Assembly: GCA_961205875.1 (NCBI GenBank)
Contig: OY540818.1
Span: 12,312,761 to 12,376,760, forward strand
Direction: 5' to 3'
Source: Sialis fuliginosa
Lineage: Eukaryota; Arthropoda; Insecta; Megaloptera; Sialidae
DNA length: 64,000 nt
This document shows positions 36,391 through 48,357 of this stretch, piece after piece; positions within the stretch are counted from its first letter, which is position 1, and the number at the start of each line of letters is the position of its first letter. Under the pieces are notes generated by a model, which saw only the letters and a list, made by a program, of their open reading frames with translations, ran no database searches and was not told where the DNA came from. Made by a program: the position numbers and the translations under genes.

Positions 36391-37759
36391 GTAAGGTTTT
36401 ATATATATTATTGTTGTAATTATCTCTAACTGGTGAATGTTTGATTGTAATGAATAATGATTAATGAAATAATGGGATATAAAAATAATTTAAAAACCAT
36501 ATTAAAATGTACATTATTTTGTATATTTAATTACTTTATTATGTGAAGCGAATATTTATAAGTACAATAGACTTATTAAAAATTTAAGCATAGTTTACGT
36601 TTCTTTTTAAACAAAATTTTTAACTAATTGTGAGTAATGTAATTTATTTTGGTTCCAAGTTATATTTAATATAAAATAGATAAATAAATAAATAAATAAC
36701 GTTGTTTTATAATAACCATTTTAAATACACTTTTAAACAGAATATTTAAAATAATGCCGAATTTAGTATAGCTGCTATTCTTTTAATTTTACTCTTAATT
36801 TTGATTAATGCCAGGTTTACTATAGTGCAGTTTTTACTATTTTTTTTTAATATTACTATTATTTGAATATAAAAAAAATTCAAAATCAGTGTAATTTTTA
36901 ACAGCTTGATAAGAAATTATAAATTAGTTTTATACAATTCATTAAGGTGGTAAATACATTTACTTGTATCTTTGATTACTTTTGAAGTAATTCAGCTTTC
37001 AATCATAACAATGAAGGTACTGGTTTATTGACAAAAAATTTTATTTGTATCTATTTACAGTAAATCTGGCAGATATATTTTTCAAAAAAACTTGTTTTTA
37101 GATTATCAAAATTGAGCATTTGATTAAATCCAATATTAACGTGATAAAAGTAATTTAACAATGAATTATTTTGTGAGTTTATTGTACTGATAAATAATAT
37201 AACTAAAATTTTCTTAAACTTTTTTTATACAGGGTGGTCCAATTTGGAATACAGATATTTTAGGAGCTGATTCCTTGGCTCATTGTAAGTTAAAAATTGT
37301 AGGAGAGTCTGACTTCAACACCCTCTGAGCTATAGGATGTTTAAAAACTTCCTTCAGAGTAGTACTTACAAACAAAGGATATTAATTAATTAATAGTAAT
37401 AATAAATTAATTATTTGTTAATTAATCAACTATGAAACTGACTCATTGTGGTTGTTATGAGATAATCTTTGTTTGTAAGTACTTCTCTGAAGGTTTTTAA
37501 ACATTTTAGCTCAGAGGGTGTTGAAGATAGACCCCCCTTTCCCGCACAATTTTTTACTCACAATAAACCAGGTAATCAGCTTCTAAAATATCTGTTTCCC
37601 AAACCGGACCAGCCTGTATAATTTATTTTTGATATTACATAATAATTAGTTCAGTATGAGATTTCAGCTTGTATTAATAACATTATCCCGTTATTTAAGT
37701 GTAAAGTGTATACCTGGCTAACATTTTAAGTGGTGTGTTTTGTTTGTGCGGGGGTTCAG
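36391..37759 (+). other. mtd intron 15
   Basis: GTAAGG to GGTTCAG. It contains a TAAA tandem run (about 36676-36700) and the foldback element 37228-37618 close to its 3' end. Confidence 0.75.
37228..37618. mobile_element. TA-flanked foldback MITE with TACAGGGTGGTCC end
   Basis: Left end TACAGGGTGGTCCAATTTGG; right end AAACCGGACCAGCCTGTA. The arms pair far inward (ACTTCAACACCCTCTGAGCT with AGCTCAGAGGGTGTTGAAG). TA lies on both sides (37226-37227 and 37619-37620). It ends about 140 nt before exon 16 and could influence that exon's splicing. Confidence 0.85.
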
Positions 37760-37834
37760 CTGATCAAGGCGCCTTACGTTAAGCTCTACTCAATACTGAA
37801 GACGCAGACAGGTTCGTCAGACACGATGGACGAG
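37760..37834 (+). CDS. mtd: mtd exon 16, probable cassette exon of 25 codons
   Basis: Acceptor GGGGGTTCAG, donor GTGCGT, 75 nt in phase 0-0. It encodes LIKAPYVKLYSILKTQTGSS, then DTMDE. Canonical OXR1 proteins run from RESWE straight into V-L-S, so this exon looks like an optional insertion between the central block and TLDc. An alternative donor (GTTCGT at 37812) would shift the frame and is rejected. An inverted-repeat transposon ends only about 140 nt upstream. Confidence 0.75.
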
Positions 37835-38280
37835 GTGCGTTCAGCTGTTAGGCCCTTAGGGTGTCCGTAGTAGCGTCTCTGTGTGTTGTATGTGTTATGT
37901 AGCACCCTTCGCGCTACCACTCTTGTGTCTCACGACAAATACACTTCACATGGTCAGATATAAACAACATCATGATGAATTGGTTTTTACAATGTCAACA
38001 GCGATTCAAATTATTTTAAAGTTGATCGATTGTTTATATATACAGAACTGTAGTGATCTACGCAAATACAGTATGGTTCAAAAGTCACTTGACACTCAAA
38101 ATTTTTTTTTAATTAATTGATTATTTGAAATTTATAAAATTCAGAAATAATTCTGATTGGTTATTTTTTTCATACATTGAAGCCCTTGTATAACATTTAT
38201 TTGCATTTGTTTCAGTATTCTCCATTTTAATTTTATCTAAAAAATATTTTGAATTTTAACTGAATATTGATATGATGTAA

Positions 38281-38680
38281 TAATAGCAGGGGGTTAATTA
38301 GACCCCAGCGACTTTGAAGGGCGACAGAATTTTCCAGAATCCTTAAAAATACTCAAGAAAAATTAGGAGTGCATTTCAAACTTTTCTTTTTAAATATGTG
38401 CAGGAATTAACTTGAAATTTTTATTTTGAATATGTTAAAAAAATCCGCGTAAAAAAAATTGGTAAAATGACGTTTTACAAAAATTGCTCTATTTTCTTTG
38501 TTTTTAGAAAATTTTCAAAAATTCAAACAGCGTTTATATCCGTGAAGATATCTCTTTCTGCTGGGTATATTGGTTATTACGTGATTTTCAAAAAATATAT
38601 TTATTTTGAAGAATGGAGGGAACATTTTAAAACGATGGTTTATTTCGAGCGTGGGGTTACTGTAACCCCGGGCTATTGTA
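38281..38680. mobile_element. 400-bp element with GGGGTTA...ACCCC palindromic ends
   Basis: Left TAATAGCAGGGGGTTAATTA with GACCCC just inside; right GTGGGGTTACTGTAACCCCG followed by GGCTATTGTA. The ends are inverted relative to each other and each forms its own small hairpin. An open frame of 81 codons inside (38467-38712) runs out of the element and looks non-genic. Confidence 0.6.
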
Positions 38681-39684
38681 ATAAGTTAATTTCACTGAAG
38701 CCAACTGTTTAAATTTCTGGTAACTTTTATTTGTAGCAGTTTTATTCGGATTTTGAGCATCAGATTTATAGTATCAAGTGAATTTTGCTTAAAACATTTT
38801 ATTTTAATGTCATCACTGCAATTCTGTATGTATAAATTTATTTGTTCAAAAAATTGACAAGAATTTGTTGTGTCTTTTTAGTAATATTTTTTTTAATCTA
38901 CATTTTATTGTACATCAAATTAAAATTTTACCTGCAAAGTGTGATAGAATATTTATCGGAAAAGACACGACTTGTAAAAACTGTTTAAATTTTTTATTTA
39001 AATAAAAAGCTCTAATTGATTTTAGAAATTCAATTTTTATACAAACATAAAATTTAATCATTTTTTTAACTATCAATTTATTTACATACTGTACATAACT
39101 TGAATGACATTTACTAAACTGTACATAAAATAAACAAGACATATTTAAATTTAGAAAATAGTTTTCGAAAGAGCTTATTAATGACTGAATAATATAGATC
39201 AAAATTTACTTTTTGGTTTCAAAGTATATATTTATAAATATATATGTAGCCTCTTATGTCTTTTATTTCTTTTTTATTTTGTTTTTGCACAAGTAGCTTA
39301 TTGTAAACACTGCACCTATATAAACAATTAATATAAAACATAATAAATAATTTAATATAGGTATAACATACATATTTTCAGGATTTGGGAAAATTATACA
39401 TTTAAATACATTGGCAACGGCAGCCTGAATTTTTTTAGGTGTTAGTTAATCAATAATTATAATATTTCAGGTATTCTTCTTGCAAAAATTGATTCATATA
39501 AGAGATAACCTAAATATACCTCAGAATATATAATATCTCGGTTCCTATATGCAAGATGGGTAGATTTTTACACCCCCGTGATGTTTTTCGCGCCGGATCG
39601 GATGAGATCAATTACAACGGGGTGAAATAACGATTTTTTCTCCTTTTCGCTATTTATTCATTATATACAATCGTAAATATCTTG

Positions 39685-39716
39685 ATTCCTATGTAAGATA
39701 TATCTTACATAGGAAT
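39685..39716. repeat. perfect 32-bp palindrome
   Basis: ATTCCTATGTAAGATA is followed immediately by its exact reverse complement, with no loop. A related half (TTCCTATATGCAAGAT) lies at 39542-39557. Confidence 0.9.
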
Positions 39717-41645
39717 CGCGGAATAGGGGATACATTTTTTATCTTGAATTTGCTACCAAACTTATTTTTATCAATTAAATACCTTTTTTCAATATTGACG
39801 AAAAATTAATTTTGTTTTTATCTTTCATATGCTGTAGAAATTTTATAGAAACATATCCTATGAAGAGACCTGAAATATTATTTTATACAAATAGAAAAGG
39901 TATCTAAAAAGTTTCAGAAATCTGGCAGTTTTTCGTAGCAAATTTTTTTTCTTTATCTGGACATTTGTCGAATACTTATTGTAAATTGAAAAAAAGGAAA
40001 TATTTCACTGATTTAAACTGAAATATATTCAATATTAGGAAAATTAAATGATTTTTAGATATTTTATTTTTAGTTAATATTTCGATGGAGAAACACATTT
40101 CCGTTGGTTTAATAAAATTGATCTGACTATTTGTTCAAATATATAGGTAGGTATGCATGTGAAGTATATTTGTATGTGTAATAAAAAAATAATAAAAAAC
40201 GGGTAAAAACAAAAATTGATATTTTTGGATAACAGGTTTTTCTACGCTACAAAAGCGATTGAAACACAGTTAAAATGTTAAATTTGTTTATAGATTATAA
40301 CATTAAGAAATAAAAAACTGATATCGACGTTTATATACGTCCTTGTTGAAATTAATGAACTATGTGTAATGTCTTCTTATAATCAACAAACAAATAAAAC
40401 GTGCGTTTTTATAGGTATTGTTAAACCTGGTTGATAAATGTGTTTTTAAGTTTGAATTTTGTTTCTCCATATTTTAAACCGGATGATAATTATTTATTAT
40501 GGACTTATTTTCTTATGGTCGACGTTTTGTAACACATTACAAGTTATATAATAATTCGTTCCGGATTTTGTACCGAGGACCATTAGATAACACTATCAAT
40601 ATTTTGAGATGTTACCCCTCCCCCTTATACACGATTTTGAAATGGGACCCTCTTCAAGCTAGGCCCAACCATCCAACCAAGTTTCATTAATGTTATGCGT
40701 GTGACAAGGATTCAGGAGACAAACAGACGCGGAAAGAAAAGTGTTTGTCTTGACCTGAAACGGAAAGATCAATTTAAAATTTTGAAATCGGAGAACAATT
40801 TTTGTATCTCTTATATCATCGATATTGCGAGGAAACAGTAGACATAAATTATAAAATGTTACTTATTAACTATAATACAAACAATTCTTTTTGCGACTAA
40901 TTGAAAATAACGTTCTTTTAAGTGATCACTTTGTTCACCAAGTCCTTGAACTGTGAAGATTTTTTTAAAGAAGAAAGTTGACAAATTTCATTTAAAAGGT
41001 CGTTTGAAATTTATTGCATTTATTTTGCAATTTCACGTGGCATATAAAAATATAAATATCGTGTTGCATTTTTCACCTTGTTTAAAAGTATATTAACGAA
41101 ATAACAATGAGTCAGTGAAGTATATAAATTTAGGTCCATTATATTAAAAAGAAATAATATAAATTAATAATAAAATTCTTGTGAATAGGATATCAACTTA
41201 AACCACAAGGGGAATTAACTTTATATAATTGAATTCTCTTAACAAACAAAATATTTACGATTGATGAAATGAACAATATCGGTATTATTGATTATACTCC
41301 TGTTGTTTGACGTGTATTTTTAACTTTTAAATTATTTTATAAATAATCCCAAGCAAATATTTCTTTGTGTTAGAATTGTTATTGCTTGCATTTTCAACAT
41401 TTACCCCCAATTTTATCAAACAGTCAAGTAAATCTCCAAATGTACCAATCAGAACCCAGCATTTGCTATTTAACATGTGTGTACCAAGCTGTTAACACAA
41501 ACAAACTGTTAAAATTGATAGAAGAAATCGGCATTTTTTTTTTCAAAAATTTACCTAATAAAAAAAATAAGTAAAACACTTCTAATTGCCCCCATGTTAA
41601 ATTTCCTATGTCTTAATCAACTTGGAATACACTGACTAAATGATT

Positions 41646-42391
41646 CTACGTCTTATTTTCTTGTATTTTAGTCGATATTTGTATGACGAGTTGAAGTTCA
41701 CTACAGGAAATTTCACTAAAAAATTTCGAATTTTTGATTTCATTAAAAGTATGTTTATTGTGTAGAAAATGACGTGAAAAGTTGTTTGTTTCAAACCGCA
41801 GGTCTGTATCTCAAACCGTTTTCGAGATATATCCTCTCAAAGTTTTAGTTTTTTCAAATTTTGGGATAAAAAAGGCCATAACTTTTGAACGCGTGATCGG
41901 AATTGATTTTAGTTGACGGATTTGAAATCAGCGTATCAAAATCTATATAATGACATGTATAATACTTTAAAATCCGACAAAAAAATTTTGGCCTAAAATC
42001 GACATTTTTTTAAGGTATACCCCTTTGAATTTTTTCGATTTTTCGCGAAAAATTTTTTTTCGAGTTTTAAGGTATTATACATGTCATTATATAGATTTTG
42101 ACACGCTGATTTCAAATCCGTCAACTAAAATCAATTCCGACCACACGTTCAAAAGTTATGGCCTTTTTTCTCCAAAAATTTGAAAAAACTAAAACTTTGA
42201 GAGGCTATATCTCGAGAACGGTTTGAGATACAGACCTGCGGTTTGAAACAAACAACTTTTCACGTCATTTTTTATACAATAAACATACTTTTAACGAAAT
42301 CAAAAATTCGAAATTTTTTAGTGAAATTTCCTGCAGTGAACTTCAACTTGTCATACAAATATCGACTAAAATACAAGAAAATATGACGTAG
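41646..42391. mobile_element. 740-bp foldback element, copy 2, inside mtd intron 16
   Basis: It starts CTACGTCTTATTTTCTTGTA and ends with its complement AAAATATGACGTAG. It matches copy 1 (8881-9621) along the full length on both arms. No transposase. If transcribed as intron RNA it would fold into a hairpin of about 330 paired bases. Confidence 0.87.
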
Positions 42392-42519
42392 AGGTATTAT
42401 AGTTTTATAACTGAGCGTCTAAATTAATATTAAATGCTATTTTTGATTAAAATGTTTGAGTTGCGCATAAAGATGAATATTCTAATAATATTTTTAAATT
42501 ATTTATTAACTGAAAACAC

Positions 42520-42600
42520 AGACTTGTATTAATTTACCCATAAAATAAGGGAAACACTGCTTCCCCTGCTTCCATGGACGCTTCACCACTGATATAAAAG
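42520..42600. mobile_element. hAT-type end fragment
   Basis: GGAAACACTGCTTCCCCTGC followed by ACGCTTCACCACTG resembles, in reverse, the fragment at 8729-8785 (CAGTGGCGAGGCGTGAAA, GGGAAGC). It lies just beyond the foldback copy, as its relative lies just before copy 1, so copies of two families sit side by side at both loci. Confidence 0.45.
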
Positions 42601-42787
42601 TATATAACTAGTAGATGAATTTATTTGTATGTTAAAAAATAAAAAAAAATAAAAATTCTGCAACTTAAAAATTACCCTACCCCCCTCGGTCCGAGACTGC
42701 CCCGCCGGAGCATTTTAGAAATCTGGCAACTAAATTCGTGTAGTATTATAAATTCTTTTGATCAACTTATAATTTTCATAGACTCGT

Positions 42788-42802
42788 GGGGGGGGGGGGG
42801 GG
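42788..42802 (+). repeat. homopolymer of 15 G
   Basis: Uninterrupted G run after GACTCGT. It may be a sequencing or assembly-sensitive spot. Confidence 0.9.
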
Positions 42803-43310
42803 ATTGATGAAAACTGCTAATTATGTTATAAAATAAGTTCTAAAAAAATAATAAATCTTTCATTCATTGCATACAAAATTGTGATAACCGTAAGCATCAC
42901 ATATTTCATAAACTTGTCGATGCAAATGAATGTGAACCATAATGGTAAAAGTTGTCGTCAGGTATTGTATGAATACTTGTTGTACAATGGTTTATTAATA
43001 ACTACACAAGAACTTGGCCGTGTAAAAGTAAAATGTATCGTACTAGTAAACTGGTTATTTCTCTCTCTCATCTATGCAATGCTAATACCAATTAATATGG
43101 TAAACACTGAACAAAAATATGCATTATTATTCATTTATAACAAATATTAAAAGCTACCTCGTGACTTTGTTTTTTAATTGTAAATGTTAATTATATTATT
43201 GGAGGTTACTTTGATATTTTTTTAATGTGGGCATTTTAAAAACAAAAACGTCGCAAAAAATTGATGGTTTTTATAAATAGAATAAAGGAATCTTATATAA
43301 TATAATCAAT

Positions 43311-43572
43311 ACTAATATTATAAATGCGATAGTGTGTCTCTTTGTCTGTCTGTTACATTTTCACGGCTAAATCGTTGAACCGATCTTGATGAAATTTGGT
43401 AAGGAAATAGCTTCCATCCTGAGGAAGGACATAGGCTACTTTGTATTCCGAAAAATTGATTACATAAAAAAATTGTACGCTTTATAAGTTATACTTTTTT
43501 GTCGTTGACATCTAGCTTGTAAACAGAAATCTGTATTACCACGTGGACGAAGTCTGGTGGGTAACAGCTAGT
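43311..43572 (+). repeat. near full-length dispersed insect repeat (ACTAATATTATAAATGCGA ... AACAGCTAGT)
   Basis: It begins ACTAATATTATAAATGCGAT, contains TTTTCACGGCTAAATCGTTG, GAGGAAGGACATAGGCTACT and ACGTGGACGAAGTC, and ends AACAGCTAGT. These blocks belong to a repeat seen widely in insect genomes. The CTAGT end without terminal inverted repeats would suit a Helitron-type or RTE-tail element; I cannot decide which. Confidence 0.75.
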
Positions 43573-43965
43573 TATTGATAAAATAATTAGCTAAATATTG
43601 TAATTTATTTTCTTTTCACAAATCAAATATTCTAATATCGAAAATAAAAAACCAGCAAGTGGCAACAAATAAAGTTAATATACTATTAACTTCTTTTCCT
43701 CTTTCATCCGCTTGTATTTTAAAATCGGCGATCGCCTAAACGAATACTAAGGTTTTAGGATTTCTAACAGTGAGAATCTCATCAAAATTAGTTCAGTAGT
43801 TTTCGAATTAACTTGGCAAAAACATACAAATGTTATCAAAATCGATTTCATTGACTGTAAAACGACGAATGACTAAAAAAAAACAAATATTTACAATGTA
43901 CAGAAAGAATATATTTTTATGAATATAAATAACAGTTTTAAAATTTTCGATTTTTTAAACTGGGA

Positions 43966-44155
43966 TTAAGGCAGCAGTTTTTTTAGGTAAATCTCGTTTT
44001 GTGAAAATTGAATCAGAAACTCTCGACGAGATTTATTAATCATCTCTGGTCAAAAATTAAGACGGTCTCATTCTCGTAAAAATGCAAACGATATAGTCTC
44101 GATCTCGTCTCGTTCGAACTAACCACTCTTATGTCGGTCTCCGACTCGAAACGAA
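43966..44155. repeat. fragment of a TCTCGTTTTG-rich element
   Basis: TTAGGTAAATCTCGTTTTGT and several CTCG(T/A) blocks (GTCTCGATCTCGTCTCG) match the element at 52605-52904. Confidence 0.55.
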
Positions 44156-44971
44156 TATAAATTGTAGAGTTAAAAGGATGTATGTATTTTGTTGTTGCAA
44201 TAAATATGTTGTATTTTATGTACTGGCTTCATAAAATAATTATTACAGTTCCCTTTTAAGAAATTGATCTAGTAAAGTCTAATTCGTCAGTACCATATTT
44301 GTAAAGTTGTTCTACTCGTTTTCTTTTTTTAACAAAAGAAGGGGTAAAAAAACAAAATGAAAAGTCAATTGCAACATTTGCAAATACATGTATATTACCA
44401 GCGCCAAAAATGTAGTAATGGGTAAATTAGGTTAAATTGTTATATTGAAGATCTGAAAGTCATAAAAATTATGTCTTATTTGATGGTATATTATTAATAC
44501 TGTTAAAATCTACATATTATTTTGTGTTTTTTACTCTTCAAAAGGTGTATAAGTATATGTTTATAGTTTATACTACATGTATTATCAACTAGGATTTTTA
44601 ATATAATGGATATCCCTACTTTTTATGCACATATAATGTACTCATATATTCATCCAGACATGAAATTACACTCATTTAATAATTTTACCGTTCAGAACTT
44701 CTGAAGTTTGTAAAATTAAATATGCCGTTCAACTTCAAGTTACAAACAATTTCTTTAACAAAGATAGCAAGGTATGGGCATATAAAGTGAAAAAAAAGTC
44801 CATGTGTGTCTACATCGTATTTCTTTTTTTTAATAATAAAATATCCCCTCGTTCAAAAAAACATTCTTTATACATAAATAAAAAATGTAAATTGCGAGTC
44901 TAACCTCCCGTACTAGTGTACCGTACCGTATTGTTTTTGAGTCTCTTTTTAGTCTCCAAACATCTTAAAAT

Positions 44972-45800
44972 AAGCTTCACTTTAAGGGGGCAGACTCAGT
45001 TGGGACTTTCAAAAAAAGTTCAGGATTTTTTTTTACCACGCATTAAAATAATTAATAACAAATATTTTTCCACATAAAAAATGTATTTACAGAAAACATT
45101 GTAATTTTTTTATGGCAAAATATTAAAAAATAAGTGGGATACAGCAAATTTGGAAGGGGTCCAAAAAAAGTGTTTTGCCGTGATCACTGTTGCTCGTCAC
45201 TAGATCATTTGAAATAAAAAAAACCAGAAGGGATCATTAGCTAATGACATAATGCTCCGGATGAACGAAGGGATTTGAAAAATTTTGAATTTTCACAAAA
45301 TGGCGGATATTGAAAGTCGAAGTTCTTTATTCGACTAAAATTTCACTCGCATTTTCGGCTATAAAAAAAATAATATTCATCCAAAAAAAAAAACCTTCGT
45401 TCATCCGGAGGACAATTATGTATAGAATAAGTGAGAAAAATTTCAAACCGATCGGCAAAGCCGTTCTCAAGTTACAGTGATCACCGACTTCGAAAACATG
45501 GTTTCGAGAAAAACGCGTTTAAAGTTTTGAGTACGATTTGCATGCAGATAAAAAATTTATTTTGGAACTTATACTGAATCGTCTATAGACAGGACATTTG
45601 TTTGAAATTTTCAGATAATACTTTTGAAATATTCTACTTTGAGAAAATGCAAAAAAATGAATTTTTTCAAAATTCTAACTGGGTCTGCCCCCTTAAATCC
45701 TGAAATGATTCACCATCTGTGATCAAATATATCGTTAAAATAAAATCTATAAGTTTAACATCGGTGAATCTCTTCAGGAATTTCAATGGTGCTTTTTATT
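44972..45800. mobile_element. AAGCTTCA...CCTGAAATGATTCACC element, copy A, split by a nested insertion
   Basis: TAAGCTTCACTTTAA before and TTAAATCCTGAAATGATTCACC after the nested element join to match copy B at 51318 (GAACTTCATTCAAAATCCTG). The right terminus near 45762-45800 (GGTGAATCTCTTCAGGAATT) is the inverted partner. Confidence 0.7.
44996..45692. mobile_element. piggyBac-like non-autonomous element flanked by TTAA
   Basis: Ends GGGGGCAGACTCAGTTGGGA and TAACTGGGTCTGCCCCC, with TTAA at 44992-44995 and 45693-45696. TTAA target duplication is the hallmark of piggyBac-type insertion. The 697-bp interior has further inverted pieces (e.g. CCGGATGAACGAAGG with TTCGTTCATCCGG) but no transposase. 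Confidence 0.82.
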
Positions 45801-46004
45801 ATCTTTTTTTAGTTATTTACTAAATTTGGGCTTATTCTTGATAATTTTTTTTTTATTTCACGAATCGCGCAATATTTCTCTTTTTAATTAACAGCAAATT
45901 TTTTTTTAAGTAGTATGTACATATGTAACAATATGTACCCAGTGTGTATATCTGTTTAATATGATTTCTGGACAGTTTCTATCAACTAAAAAAGATCTGA
46001 AATG

Positions 46005-46215
46005 ACGGGGTCCCAACCGAAGAGAATCGCTTACGAATGGTGAACATATTAACGATATGTGATTGGTTCAGTCACGTCCTAGCGGTCAGCAATAGACCAC
46101 GCGAGAGAGAGCCAGTGCTAACAGTGTTGCTATTGTTAACACATGCACCGCCACACTACGCCGGGCCACGCACGCACGGCCCAACAAGTGTCAAACCGCG
46201 TTGTTATTAGTTCTA
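46005..46215. promoter_or_regulatory. GC-rich island in mtd intron 16, candidate internal promoter
   Basis: About 200 bp of CG-containing sequence in AT-rich surroundings. It includes ATTGGTTCAGTCACG (inverted CCAAT with an initiator-like TCAGT), CGCGAGAGAGAG (GAGA-type), GCCGGGCCACGCACGCACGG and TTCGCTCGTCTTC. An ATG at 46144 opens 43 codons of doubtful meaning. It lies 4.2 kb upstream of the alternative first coding exon, so it could drive a short TLDc isoform through a non-coding first exon. This is inferred from composition and position. Confidence 0.4.
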
Positions 46216-48357
46216 GTCGACATTGCGTTCGCTCGTCTTCTGACTATTTTTATACATTAGTTCGGATTGTATAAAATCTAGATCGGTTTTTGTTTTTCTG
46301 GTATTGTTTTGTTCATCGTGTTTTTTTTTTTTACTGTTTCGATTGTTTTTGATTTTAATGTGAATATTATGATTTTTGTGTTTATTTAAAATATAGACTT
46401 GATAGTGGCAACTTTTATTGCAAGTTACAAGCAACGTATTTTCTTATGCTCTAATTAAAAATTCTATAACTGCAATTAAGCAATATTTTAGCTTAAAAAA
46501 TGTAAATAAGTATAATAATTTAAATGTTGGCTTTTTTATAACTGAGAATATTTTTTGCTTTTAAGATTAGATTTTATTTCTCTCGTAAATTTCAAATTAT
46601 GTTAAATTATTAAGTTTGTTTTTTCAATACTAAACTAACTTTTTTATTAAAATATATATATACCATACAAATATTAAAAAAAACTGTAGGTGCGATATTT
46701 AAAACTATAGGTACATATTAGGTCAAAAAAATAATTAATATTTTTATTTATCTAATGTTTATAAAAATTGTTTTACTAAATTAAAAAAAAAATTGAATTC
46801 TGATTATTTTTATTAATTAACTTTTCATTACATACTTTATGATCCATTTTTTTATTTCACTGGTAAATTTTATTTATTAAGTATCAAACTAATAAATACA
46901 CTAATTTTTTATTTTATATCGACTGTAATATTTTTTAATAATTGATAAACAAATATAATTAAAAATAAATATTTATAGTTTGGTGATAATGCATATTATG
47001 ATTAAAATCGATAATGTTCAATAAAATTAAATCAACTACATTGTATTTTAGTTTTCAATTTTATTTTTTACTTGTGTGTTTAAAGTATTAAATTTTTATA
47101 ACAAATATAATATTAAATTTATCTACACCTCATTATTTAGGGATAATTTGTACAAAGAAAAATAAGTACCTGCAATAAATGGGAGCAAAATTAATAAAAC
47201 CATGAACCCAACTTTTTCATCTGGTTTATTTGTAAACAAACATTAAGTCATTTTGACAGATTCAATGTTATTCGTCCAAACATACGGAAAAAGTTTGTGT
47301 TTTTGTTTGTTTTTAATTATCCGTCTACATTAAAACAGGGTTATCCAAACTATTTGGACTTACCTGTTGATTGAATATGTTTTTTATATTTATTTCTCTA
47401 GTTAAATTTAATTACAAATTAAAAATGTTTCACATCCAATATGCATTCAAATCAAATCACCAAAAATGTCCACCCAATTATTTAATATTTCACAATACAT
47501 TTTATTTTTAATTGATTCACATATCGATATAAAATGATATTTTAATATATTTCTAATAGCATTTATATATTTTATTTCCCTTAAAACGTACCCTACAGTA
47601 GAGAAGTTAGGTACTATTCGAAAAACATTCGCTCGAATTTGTACTTTTTGTGGTTCCAGACCTCCATTTCATAATTTACTTTGTTTATTTTTTATTAATT
47701 TACGCGATCTTTCAGTAATGTACATTGTACATATTTATTTCATCATTGCTCTTCAGGCAAATTGAATAGTTTCGAAGGCCATAGTTTTGAAAGCCCTGGA
47801 TAAGTTCATTGCTTATTTCGAAAGAACACGGTTAAAAAATAAATATTTATATATATTTTTTCGTGAATGCATATACATAAGTGAAAAAGATAATTCTCAT
47901 TAGCATTTTTGAATTGATTAGCTAATTAATTAATTCGGATACATAGTAAGGTTATTTATAACGAAAACTGTTTACTTGCCTTTGTTAATGCACAATTTGA
48001 ATTTTTTATTATTTTATTCACGTAAATAGAAGCTTGCAAAATGTTAATCATATGTCATGGGTATGTTTTTTTTCGAGTGTTATTTTATTTAAAGAAAGTT
48101 TAAAAAATAACATATGGTCATCATTTTAATGATTAACCTAATTGGCCAAGCTGTGTTGATATCATTCAGATTCCAATGTGACTAACTCTCAGTACAGAAA
48201 ATATTATTATTTTTATTGTAAACAAATAAAAATTATATTTAAATTCAAGCCTGTATAATTTGTTATACCATTTTAAAATTATTGTATTATTTTGTGTTAT
48301 TTTCTTTAAATCACTAAATCTCACAATAAAAAATTACGTTCGTTAAATTTATTCTAT

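Noticed and set aside
37760-37811. Alternative donor GTTCGT at 37812 for exon 16
   Set aside because: It would leave phase 1 and shift the TLDc frame; the donor at 37835 keeps phase 0.
44996-45692. Tandem or CRISPR-like repeat structure
   Set aside because: The repeated pieces are inverted, not direct, and are not spaced by unique spacers; they are transposon ends.
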